In this document: positions 21,509 through 32,146 of the stretch, in pieces
Layout: every line of letters begins with the position of its first letter
How positions within the stretch are numbered: position 1 is the first letter of the stretch
NCBI GenBank assembly: GCA_026874595.1
Contig: CM049313.1
Location: 60,870,659-60,934,658, forward strand
Length of the DNA: 64,000 bases
Direction of reading: 5' to 3'
From: Sipunculus nudus
Lineage: Eukaryota > Annelida > Sipuncula > Golfingiida > Sipunculidae
Made by a program: the position numbers and the translations under genes
The notes under the pieces: generated by a model
Databases searched by the model: none
What the model saw: only the letters and a program-made list of their open reading frames with translations
What the model was told of the DNA's origin: nothing

Positions 21509-23976
21509 AGCAGTAAATGAGCTTAGCTATGATGAAATTCAACCACCACAAAATCCTAGACCATTCTTAGGTTATATATCACTAGATAAAGTCTCTACAA
21601 CAGATGTTTGGTTAATCGAAGCTACAGTAGGAGGAAAACTGCTCAGATTCAAAATTGACTCAGGAGCTGACGTAACTGCTATCCCTGAATTAATGTGCTT
21701 GCCCTCAGTACTTGAGCAACTACACACAACAAGTCAGTAATGGGGACCAGGGAAAAATTCCATTGATGTTTTAGGGAAATTCACCACAGACAGAGTAGTT
21801 AATAACTCACTGAGCGAGATGTTTATGTCATCAAGAACCTGGATAAACCACTCCTTGGTCGTCCAGCAATAGAAGTCTTGAATCTTCTGAAGGTTAACAC
21901 ACAGATTTTGAGCAACATAGACTATGCAGATAATGCTCAGTCAAATCCTTCAGATGCACCATTAAAACTTATGAGGATTATAAAGAGCTGTTCCAGGGTT
22001 TTGGTTAATGGGAAGAGGAATATAAAGTTGAGCTGATGGATAATGCCAAGCCCTTTGTCCTCTCTACCCAATGAAATGTGCCTATACCACATCTACCCCT
22101 AGTGATAAAAGAGCTGAATCCAATGGAACAGCAAGGGGTCATATCAAAAGTGGACAAACCGACAAAATGGTGCAGTGGTATGGTTGTAGTACCTAAACCA
22201 AATGGTCAGATCAGAATATGTGCCGACATGACAAAGTTGAATATCAGTGTTATGAGGGAGAACTATAAGATTCCAGCAGTTGGGTATGTATTAGCACAAC
22301 TTGGTGAGGCCAAAGTGATGAAGGCATGCCTGGAGTCCATTGCATGATTGATGATGTATCTATGCAATCCATGGAAAGACACAGTCTGAACATGATTAGA
22401 GACTGACACAAGTCTTAGAAAGGCTGAAAGGTGCTGGCATCACACTAAACCCATATAAATGTGAATTCTTGCGAAACATTGTGAAATTCCTTGGTCACGT
22501 GATCGGACCAGATTGCCAGTATCCAGATCCGGATAAACTGAAAGCCATACATAACTATGAGCAGCTAGGAATGTGACAGAGGTTCGCCTTTCCTTGGCAT
22601 GGCAAGTCAGTTAGAGAAGTTTTTACCAAATCTATCAGAATGACTGAAAAAGACATTCACTTTGTGTGGACCTGTGATATGCAACAGGAGTTTGACAGCA
22701 TCAAACGTAATTGCAAGGGTAGTGCAACTGATGCATTTTGACCCAAATAATCCAGGAAACAATTGAGACTGATGCATCACTGAAATGTCTCAGAGCTGTC
22801 CTTATCAAAGATAGAAGACCTGTCAAATTCCTAAGCAAGTTGCTCACTCCAACAGAAACTGACTACTCAAACACAGAATGTGAACTACTAGGTGTTCAGA
22901 TTGCCTGTGAGAAACTCCACACATGTTTTTGGACGGGCTATCGCAGTAAATACAGATCACAAACCACTGAAAGCCATCTTCCATAAGCCAATCTGCCTTG
23001 CCCCTGTGCGCTTTCAATGGATGTTAATAAGGCTGAGAATGTATGATCTTCAGGTTAAGTACGCTGGAGCCAAGAGTGTTCTTCTGGCTGACACATTCTC
23101 CAGGTTAGTGAAACCAGGATCACGTAACACCATACCTGACCTTGATGGGAAGTTTGCACAGATCATGGCAATCAGGCCTACTCATTTGTGGTCACTGCAA
23201 GAAGAAACAAAGGCTGACCCAGCTTTATCACAACTCACAGACTACATCATAAATGGATGGCCTGAAAGTATGCATGATCTATCTCCCAGAGACTCTTCAG
23301 CCATATTGTTTTTTTTTTTTTGTGATGAACTGGCCAATCTTGATGGACTTGTCATGAATGGCAGCTGGGTGGTGGTTCCTTCAACCTTACCATCAGAGAC
23401 CCTGATCTGCCTTATTGATGGACATCAAGGTCTGAGCTCTGAACTCCAAAGTGCCTGGCGTACAGTATACTGGCTGAAAATGCTGGATGATATCAGTGAC
23501 ATGCTCCCGCATTGTGCTGAGTGTCTGACACATGTGAAGAAAAATCCTAGGATGCTGGACAACATGTCTCCATCACCAAGCATTTGGAAGTAATAGGTAT
23601 GGATTTGATGGAATTTAAAGGCCAGCATGCCAATGTTGCAATAAGCGTCTTCTCAGGCTAAATCATTGTAAATTCCTTACCAGCATAAACATCAGAAGCA
23701 GTTACAAGATCTCTTAACAATGACTTTAGAAAGTTTGGACTGCCTGAAACTATCATGGATAATGATTGATAATGGACCTATGAAAAGTTTAGGAAGTTTT
23801 GCAACATTCTTGAGATCAAACATGTAACAGCTAGTCCACACTACCAAGAGAGGAATGGTCATGCTGAACGTGCCATACAAACACTAACGCAAATCTTCAT
23901 GAAGTGTGTATCTGAAGCTGAGGTGACAATGGCCCTACTGGCATATCATGACACTCTGACTTGCAATCATTTACAA
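21509..23976 (+). pseudogene. Gypsy D protease-RT-RNase H-integrase, decayed
   Basis: Protease FKIDSGADVTAIPE near 21650. RT N part KPTKWCSGMVVVPKPNGQIR (22159 on) and ADMTKLNISVMRENYKIP; then an internal deletion at about 22322 that jumps from the LGEAKVM motif to CMIDDVSM, removing most of the RT palm while leaving the IDDV catalytic pair. Then FLGHVIGPDCQYPDPDKLKA out of frame near 22490. RNase H DASLKCLRAVLIKDRRPVKF (22768), TDHKPLKAIFHKP (22954). Integrase from about 23370 with GHQGLSSELQSAW, then DNGP near 23770 and ERNGHAERAIQTL near 23850, giving the last two catalytic acids. It is cut at about 23976 by family X. Confidence 0.8.
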
Positions 23977-25702
23977 TCACAAGGGACCCATGGCTCATGG
24001 GACTCAGCTAATTGTGACAGTAATAACTGCATCACCATAGATTTTTGGAAGTTGCAATAAAAATACTATCCTCAGGGATTTAGGGCTAAATGACTCGGGG
24101 GGGGGGGGGGGGGGAGGGGGGGGGGGAGTTACAACACATTTGGGTATAAATACAGAATACAGAATTTAATTCAATGGTGCTTACAGGGACTGGTGGGAGT
24201 TACAACACCTCTGTATATATGTAAAGGATAAAATTTAATTTAAATGAAATCATTTTTAAATATTTAAAAACAGGCAGAGAAATGGGGAAAAAAAAAGCAA
24301 ATAACTTTAATTTCCATTCTACTGAGACAGGAAAATAATGAACAAATATTTGCATTAGATCCTATTTTTTCTTTTGTTGAGTAATTTTTTTTTAATTAAT
24401 AAATTTTACTGTATATTTATAGTATATCATATATATCTGAATATTTAAATTGATTCACAAATCTAAACTGCATCACCATCAATACTTAATTTAGTAAGGT
24501 AAAATCACATTATGCACACAGATATATTTCTTTCTTTTTTTAAATATATTTTTTAAATTTGCAAAGCAATAAATATAAGAATATAGCACTCTAGAATTCA
24601 CAATTTTAAATTGCATCTTCATTGATACATGATTTTTTTAATAAACTATTAAATTATGCCTATCAAATGATGGGTTTAATTATATTTTGTTTAATGACTT
24701 AAAAGGAAATAATTTCTTAAAAATGCTACATAGGAACAAATTGGCATCTCTTGGATTACTTCTTAGTTAATATTTCAAGAAAAGTTGTGCACATTGGATA
24801 AAAAACAGCTTTACATTTAAAGAAATACAGCTGACAATAACAAACCATGTAGTGCAATATAATAGGTGATATTGGTGGTGGAGGAACTTAGGGGGGGAGG
24901 GTGTAAGGCAGGGCCCATGAGAATAAGTGTATGTTTAGGACAGCAGTGGTGTTCTGCTAGTGCTGCATCACTAATAAGTTTACCTAAGCAAGGCTGTAGT
25001 GAGCAAGAGTGGGGTCTTGGATAAACAAAATGCAAATACATTAGAGCATCTGAAAAACTTCAATAATTAGAATAATTTTTAAGCTTTTACTTTCAAATTT
25101 CAGTATTCAACAGATTAAATCCACATGTATCCCGGCTGTGAAAAAAAAATTTATTTATACTCAGAGAAAAAAAACATGCCATGGTCAAATTTAGGTATTC
25201 AATGAAATTTTGATTAATTAAAGATATATTACTGAAAAAAATGTCCTTAGCTTTAACATTTTTTTGTGTTAAGTGACCAAATATTTTTCCTAATTTTTTA
25301 CAAAGTGCAATATGTTTGAGCCCATAACTTTTTTAAATCATATAATACATAACTAATTTCTGGCATGTAGATAGGAAATATATAGCGGAATAAATATGGT
25401 AATTATGAGGAAAAACAGATGAATGGTTTTGACATTAGGCAGTCCTGAAGTATGAAAACTGGTTTTTAATTAAAAAATTGAGGTTTTTCCTAAATTTCTC
25501 AAAGGTACAAAGTCGCAAAGACCCAGTTTTTGGCTTTGTAGGAGATCTTGGGGACATCTAACATTATGCCGAATTTTGGAGTTCTAGGTCTTATGGTTTC
25601 AAAATGTGCCACATCTACGGATGGAAGCACAGACAGATGGATGGACAACCAACAATGGACCACGACTACAGCTCAGATGACTTAGGGCCAGCTGAGCTAA
25701 AA
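23977..25702. mobile_element. Family X repeat, copy X1, inserted in Gypsy D integrase
   Basis: Left boundary caagggacccatggctcatg, right boundary cagctgagctaaaa; the same two end motifs bound copy X2. The interior is AT-rich with no ORF having a recognisable domain. It contains a G-rich run (24098-24127) and, at 25141-25610, a block also found at 28205-28715 and 28880-29410. It separates two parts of the same integrase gene, which shows it is an insertion. Superfamily unknown; no clear target duplication seen. Confidence 0.65.
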
Positions 25703-26583
25703 ATCCAGACTGATGGAGAAAAGAGCTGCTGGTATTACCCCGCCAAAAACCACTTAAGATGAAAACATTCCAAATATGGTTCTCAGAAGATGACTGTTCA
25801 GAGTTGAAACCATGGTTATGTTGAATCCAGAGATCCATATCCTAATTCATATTGAATTGTAAATGCAGATAATAACCGCCGACTTAGACAAACACAATCT
25901 CTAACCACGGCTTCAAGTAATTGCTAAACAGGCACCACTGGCAACGTCTTCAAATAAAGAACCTGAACCATCCTGTCAGCATCAGAAACCCACAGACAAA
26001 CCTTGGCAATATATAGTGTATACCACAACCTCCACAAGATAGTTTGTTAAATACCACAGGAGACCCTGCACCCTTATCATCAATCGAAGAGCCAGCAGTT
26101 GTATCACTTGTACTCAGCATGAGATGCCAAAACCACTTAAAGAACAAGATCTGGCTGGGTAACCAAAACCAAACAGAGACCCAGATTTTGTGTATGAAGT
26201 ACAATGTGGATGTGTGACTTACATTTAAGAGCAGGTGTTGAGGAGCTTGCTTCAATGGTGAGACATGACCTGGGACCTCTGTCTCCATTTCTATAAATTA
26301 TTTGTGCATTAATGATCAGGGATATGGTAACATGTAAACACAGAGAATGACCAGCTGCATTATTTTGTGTTTTCATACACTGAAATTCATGTATTTAATG
26401 TTCAGAAAGTTCTGAGTGGTGACTTTATTTTATGTTAAATCCAAGTTGCTATGAAAAAATTCAAATGCATTTATTTCATAGCCTTATGTAGCAGTTATAA
26501 GACTACAATCCCTGTTGTTTTATGTAAAATGTTTAAAAGTTCTGTATGCATATAATTTGTTCTAAATCTATCTTCGAAGGGGG
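25703..26583 (+). pseudogene. Integrase C-terminal remnant, 3' UTR and polypurine tract
   Basis: After the X1 insertion, degraded Gypsy integrase C-terminal sequence resumes. A YVESRDPYPNSY-like and a NRRLRQTQ-like motif fit the usual ...SY-V-ES...YRRNRRHL region before 26000. A degraded RTRSGWVTKTKQRPR motif fits the end of Gypsy pol near 26145-26190. The stretch ends in gaaggggg, a polypurine tract, at 26576-26583 directly before the 3' LTR. Whether this tail belongs to element D or to the outer element cannot be decided by eye. Confidence 0.6.
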
Positions 26584-26782
26584 TGTGTTGCATTAATATA
26601 ATGGTCCTGGAACAACTAGGAAAAATTTATGGTCCCCTGGGTGTTAAGTAATTTTATTACTGGCTGACCCCCAAACAGGTCTATTTGTACAATGTCACAA
26701 CTTAGTGTACCGCGTGACAAGCTGTGTAGTGGCTCTAGCCCACCTCTCAAAATATCTTGAATAAAGATGTAAAAGTACAACA
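26584..26782 (+). repeat. 3' LTR, partner of 5951-6150
   Basis: Begins tgtgttgcattaatataatgg and ends aaagtacaaca; preceded by a polypurine tract. It contains cttgaataaagatg, a possible polyadenylation signal. About 80% identical by eye to the LTR at 5951-6150. Confidence 0.75.
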
Positions 26783-26789
26783 TCCTGCT

Positions 26790-26862
26790 TACAGATGCCT
26801 ACAGACGACGGACAAAGGGCCATTCCTATACCTCAGTTGCCTTTCAGTCAGCTGAGCTAAAA
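26790..26862. repeat. Family X right-end fragment
   Basis: gacgacggacaaagggcc followed by cagttgcctttcagtcagct and gagctaaaa mirrors the right end of copy X2 at 29460-29517. Only the terminal ~60 bp is present, abutting the left end of X2. Confidence 0.6.
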
Positions 26863-29517
26863 CAAGGGACCCATGGGTCACGGCGCTCAGCTGTTATATA
26901 TGATAAAAAATATGATTTGGGAATGAGGCACATGCTGGTTTTGTGTGGTAATAAATATAAGCTTTATTATGAGTTGTTGGTGTTTAGCTTATGTATGATT
27001 TTGATAGTATCTTTGGAGACAGGGAAGAGGATTGATTTCATTTATTTTATTAACAAATGGAGTGCTTTTGTCACACAGATTTTGACTTGGCCATATAACT
27101 TATAAGCAGCACATATAATAAAAGTTAACTATTTCTTAAAATTTAAAAACAAATATTGTGCCAATATAATTTTTATATTAAAAAAAAAATAAGAAAATCG
27201 TACGATTTTTTTAAATAAAATATAACTCAAATGATTATTAAAATAATATTATAGAATATATTCATGAATGCATTCATGAATACATTTTGAAAGTATCTGC
27301 ACTGGTATTCAAATATCTTCATTTTTACCTGAATTCCCATTCTTATGCAATAAATTTTTTTAATGCAGTACATATTCATATTCGTATTCAAATACATTTG
27401 CAAAGCATTCACACCATGTCTAGTAGTTTTAGCCAAACAATGATGTTGAGAATCCAGAATATACAAAATTCACAAATTTAAATAATGATCATAAGTACCT
27501 GGTTTTATGGCTTTTATTTATATTAAAAAAATTAAATGTAATATATTCACTTTGGACTACTTTCACATCAATCTACACACTAGACACAGTAGGAATCTAG
27601 ATTAATATTATCAACTGCATCTTTGTCTATCATTAATTTCCTTCATATGATCCCTAATGATTAGTAATGAATAATATGATTTATTTTTTTATCATTAAAA
27701 TTTAACTGAAAAATACCATAGGTGACTGCATGGTGTTATTTGGAATAACATTGACACTGACATTCTATCCATCCATACAAGATTCTTACATCATCAGTAA
27801 CTGCAAGTTAATTTTCTGTTACTCATCAACTAACAAATTCCTTTTCTAATAATTTTTCTTTATTTTGTTATTAAAAACCAATAAAAAATTATTAATTTAT
27901 TGTTTATTGTTATGTTGTTTTTCAAAACAACTACTAGATGAGTTGGGTTGGACACCTGGATCAACTGTGGCAGGGTATTAGCTGCCTGGCTGCCCCAGTC
28001 TTGCCCCGCCTCAAGTGTGAATAATCTGATGAAAGGTCAACAAGGTCAACATACAGGTGACTGAAGAGGGACTGGATTGAGCCTGGGTCTCTGATGGTCT
28101 CATAAAAACATTAATAAAAGCTACAATATTTGGCCAATTACTTTCAGCTTTCTAAACTACAAAGATGAAATCCTTATATGTGCATGATATAAAAATTTTA
28201 TCAACAGTGCTCTCAGGAAACAAACGTGCCATGGTCAAAGTTGGGCAAAATTTAAGGTACTAATTTTATATTTATACTAATAACTTATAAAATTTGAAAA
28301 ATTCAGAACTAATTTTTGGTATTCAATTGAATCTTGATTAAATAATGTTACATCCCTGACAAAAAATCTCTAGCTTCAGCAATCCTCTTGTTAAGGGAGT
28401 AAATATATTTCTTGATTTTTTAAAAAGTGCATTATGTTTGGGCAAATAAATTAAAACAATTACCCAATTCTGACATCATTTCTGGTATGTGCATAGCGAA
28501 TGTATAGAGAAATATGTATATTATATATGATCAAAGTCAGATCACTGGTTTTGATATTAGGTGATCTTACAGTGTAACAATGGGTTTTTAATGGAAAAAT
28601 GAAGTTTTTCATTAATATCTCGAAGGAATTAAGTCCTAGTGATCAAATTCTTGGCATGGTAGGGGATTCTGGAGACATCTAACTGTATGCCAAATTTCAG
28701 GAACTTAGAGCTGAAGCTGGGGAGCTGAGCTCTAGCATACTGCATAACACTAGCTTGATGTATTAAACAATATGTGACATGGTGCTTAAAAACTTGAATA
28801 AAATCTACAGTTTTTGATCAACTGCTTTCAAATTTTTGGTGTTAACAGTTGAAATGGTAACAAAAACATACTTCAAAAATTAGATCCTCAGCAGTTACAG
28901 GGAAAAAATGTGCCGTGGTCAAACTTGGGCAAAATTAAAGGTTCCAATTTTATATTTTTGCCAATATTTAAAAAAAATTATCAGATTTTGATCTAATTTT
29001 TGGTATACAATTAAATTTTGATTAATTTAAGTTGTATTACTGAAAAAATGTCCCTACCTTTAACACTTTTGGTCTTAAGTGACCAAATATCTTTCCTGAT
29101 TTTTTTACAAAGTCCATTATGTTTGGGCCCATAACATTTTTAAATTAAATAATACTGACTCAATTTCAGGCATGTACATAGGAACTATATAGAGGAATAT
29201 TTATGGTAAATATGAAGAAAACCAGATGAGTGATTTTGATATTAGGCAGTCCTGAAGTGTGAAAATAGATTTCTAATAAAAAATTGAGGTTTTTCCTTAA
29301 TATCTCGAAGGAACCAAGTCCTATTGACCCAATTTTCTGCATTGTAGGAGATTTTGGGGACATCTAACTGTATGCCGAATTTCAGATTCGTAGGTCCAAT
29401 GGTGTCGGAAAGTGCCAGTCTTATGGACGGACGGACAGGCAGACAGACAGACGGACAGACGACGGACAATGGACCACGACTATAGCTCAGATGACTTATA
29501 GTCAGCTGAGCTAAAAA
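26863..29517. mobile_element. Family X repeat, copy X2
   Basis: Left boundary caagggacccatgggtcacg, right boundary gtcagctgagctaaaa preceded by a cagacagacggacagacgac run. The interior is AT-rich. It has two related ~500 bp blocks, 28205-28715 and 28880-29410, about 680 bp apart, each with the phrases catctaactgtatgcc and gaccaaatat. ORFs at 26917-27105, 27227-27481 and 29166-29469 have no recognisable domain and follow the repeat. Confidence 0.6.
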
Positions 29518-30266
29518 TCTTATGACAAAAAATATTTCCTTGGGAGTCAGTAAGAATTTTTCCTCTTACAGGTCAAGACAATATTTCTTCTGACAAGATA
29601 ATTTAACATATGATTCCCTGAAGCTATGGTCTTTAATACTGACTATTTAATTTTTCAATATGTTCAACTTAAAAGTGTACAAGATTCTACCAATAAATAA
29701 AATTCTTGGAAATATACCAAAGCAATATTCATATAATGTTTCAAGAGTGTTTAGATCACAGATGTTTCAGCACGGGATATTTTGGCCTGGGACCTTGTCG
29801 AGATAGTTGTTTTGGCATTTTAAACACAGTAACACAGTAAGCACAGTAACAGATGATCCCTAAAGGATTCTATCAACCATCCAACTGCAATATAACTTTT
29901 TAGGAAATGAAATTTAAGGAATAAAAAATATGGCAACAAATCATAATGAAACATTGATTTTTCCTGCAGTATCCAGCAATCCTCCTAAACTCCAAGATGA
30001 ATAGAGCTTTCCAACTCTGTTGTTCCCTGAGATAAAAAATCTTTATGAAGCTCTACATAACTGTATATATTCATAATAAAAGGAAGTCCTACTATAATTA
30101 ACAATAAACTCGTCTAGGTGACCAAAGATATTAACATCTCCAAGAGCAGACCATATTGAGGAATCCCTTGACATATCTATAAAAAGCCATACAATTTCCT
30201 ACAAAGATGAGATGAACTTGTCCAATAATATTCTGTATACAATAGATAATATACAAAAATATAATG
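29518..30266. other. Unassigned AT-rich intergenic DNA
   Basis: No ORF, RNA gene or clear repeat recognised. It contains a short cacagtaacacagtaagcac direct repeat near 29825-29845. Confidence 0.5.
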
Positions 30267-30268
30267 TA

Positions 30269-30685
30269 CTTTGGTGAGCTTTTTGTTTGTGAGGGTTTAA
30301 AATTTGTGATGTTTACAAAAGGGAATTTATTGCGAAAATAAAAACCTTTGTCCTCTCATTGAAGGCAATTCAAAATTGATATTATAAATAATAATTGATC
30401 CTATACATGTTACCGTTAACCTCAGATAGTTATCATTAATAATCATCTTTAAATTATCTTCCAACAATAAACAGCGATTTCTTCTCATTCAATATTCACT
30501 TTGGTACCTGTGCAATTTTTTTCGATTTTGTGAACATATCACTTTATATAATTAATTCATAAAATGATGGATATACTCTGTGTAGAATATTGTATAGTGA
30601 CATCGCAAAAATTGAATCCTCGCGAAAACAGTGAAAATGTTAAAATCACAAATTTTTAACCTTGTGAATATGAAGCCAACCACAG
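30269..30685. mobile_element. MITE family M (copy 2), CpG-depleted
   Basis: TA at 30267-30268 and 30686-30687 flank termini ctttggtgagctt (left) and, inverted, ctgtggttggctt (right). Inner blocks ggtttaaaatttgtgat (left) and, inverted, ggttaaaaatttgtgat (right) correspond to the cgcga-type blocks of copy 1 with CG changed to TG/CA. Non-coding. Confidence 0.75.
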
Positions 30686-30931
30686 TATACTATTCAAGCA
30701 GCAGTTAAAACAAATTCTTTACAAAGGAAAACTACCATTGAGTGTATGGTAACAAGTTGTCCTGTACCATGAGCAAAACTGACCTGAAAGGAAAATAAAC
30801 TTGTTATAGTTTATATATAGGTTATAAGCAACTGTACTTCATAAATAAATATTTGTGATAGTTTGAATGCATACCATTTTTTTACCCTTTAACCGCCATC
30901 ATTTTAGTTGATCTAACCTATGCAGGTTAAA

Positions 30932-32146
30932 TCAGTAGTATATCTGATAGAGTAAGTATTTTTGGAGTTTGGTTGGAAGAGAAAGTGTGTGCAATAGATG
31001 AGTATTGGTAGTACGAGCCAATTGTTTGCGAACAGCGATACGTGATATATGCATAAGGCAGAATGGTCTGGGTAATGGAGACTTGTCCATGAACTCTATG
31101 ACCTCCTGGTAGAGCTTTCTTAACCAGGCTGGTGTGTCTTCCCTCTGAAGTAGATCGAGATACTTCTCTGCCCACTCACCACCTGCATACCCACCGTAAA
31201 ATAGCATTATCCTGATAATAGGCTCAAACATCGATACTTCCACAATTTCATCTCCACTTTCTTCACTTACCACTCCTGTGGTCCCTATTTCTTTCACAAT
31301 ATCAAACGCGACATGGAGTGGGCGACGCCCTTGGTTATCACATTCATTAGGACTAGCCCCTGCATATAATAAAAGCTCTATAATGGACATTTGTACTGAT
31401 CTCTGGTTTTGTATACCTTGTTTAGAATGCATATATCTCTCAGAACGATACAAGATTCTTAAGTTAATTAAGGCACTCATTAGTGCAGTTCTTCCCTCAG
31501 AGTCTTTTTTATCAATCTGTAATCCAATATCATCTTTTAAAAAAAGAAACACACACTCCAATTCCCGCTGAAAAACTGAGATATACAATGGGGTGAAACC
31601 ATTGCTTTCATTAATGTTAACATTAGCACCTAGTGATAAGAGGGTTTCGACGAGTAAAGCTTCACCCAGTTCTGCAGCACGGTACAGTGCTGTTGCACCA
31701 TTACCAGTTTTATGATCAACGAAACATCCATGGCTAGCCAGCAAATTCATAAGCTGGCAGCCATCTTGTGATGATATATACTTTCCTTTGACAGCTTTAA
31801 CCACTGAATGGAGGGCACTGCCAGAGTTGGTACATATATTCGCTTTACATCCACAGCAGAGCAGTTCTTCCACAACTTGGGTGTAGCCGAGCTGACATGC
31901 TTGGTGGAGAATTGTTTCTCCACAATGGTTTATTGCGTTGCACTGTACAGGGTTCTCAAAGCATAATCGACGAATCTCAGTGATATTCTTGTCAATCACA
32001 GCTCCATGAAGTGTTGTATTTTTGCGTGGGACGTCCGTGTGGTTTGTGGGGATCTCACTGAAGCTATCATTCCTCCATTTCCAAGCTGTATAGCGATCAT
32101 GGAATTCTGTAGCACACTGTACACATGCTCCCAAACAAGCCCCCAT
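30932..32146 (-). CDS. Ankyrin-repeat and SOCS-box protein (ASB family)
   Basis: A single open coding exon of 404 residues from ATG at 32146 (context aacaacaATGG) to TGA. Residues ~43-320 hold about seven ankyrin repeats, for example TTLHGAVIDKN, TILHQACQLGYTQVVEELL, TALYRAAELGEALLVETLL and RPLHVAFDIV. Residues ~357-400 are a SOCS box with a BC-box-like LMHISRIAVRKQL and a Cul5-box-like LPTKLQKYLLY. ASB proteins recruit substrates to Elongin B/C-Cullin 5 ubiquitin ligases. The usual Cys of the BC box (LxxxC) appears as Ser in ISRIAV. The N terminus MGACLGACVQC has Gly2 and three Cys, compatible with lipid anchoring, though position 6 is Gly rather than Ser/Thr. An upstream non-coding exon is possible (donor-like ctggtaagaag on the minus strand near 32215). 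Ortholog number not assigned. Confidence 0.9.
   Translation of the reverse strand: MGACLGACVQCATEFHDRYTAWKWRNDSFSEIPTNHTDVPRKNTTLHGAVIDKNITEIRRLCFENPVQCNAINHCGETILHQACQLGYTQVVEELLCCGCKANICTNSGSALHSVVKAVKGKYISSQDGCQLMNLLASHGCFVDHKTGNGATALYRAAELGEALLVETLLSLGANVNINESNGFTPLYISVFQRELECVFLFLKDDIGLQIDKKDSEGRTALMSALINLRILYRSERYMHSKQGIQNQRSVQMSIIELLLYAGASPNECDNQGRRPLHVAFDIVKEIGTTGVVSEESGDEIVEVSMFEPIIRIMLFYGGYAGGEWAEKYLDLLQREDTPAWLRKLYQEVIEFMDKSPLPRPFCLMHISRIAVRKQLARTTNTHLLHTLSLPTKLQKYLLYQIYY

Noticed and set aside
31278-31571. ORF antisense to the ankyrin/SOCS gene
   Set aside because: Lies wholly inside the minus-strand coding exon; composition is that of a shadow frame.
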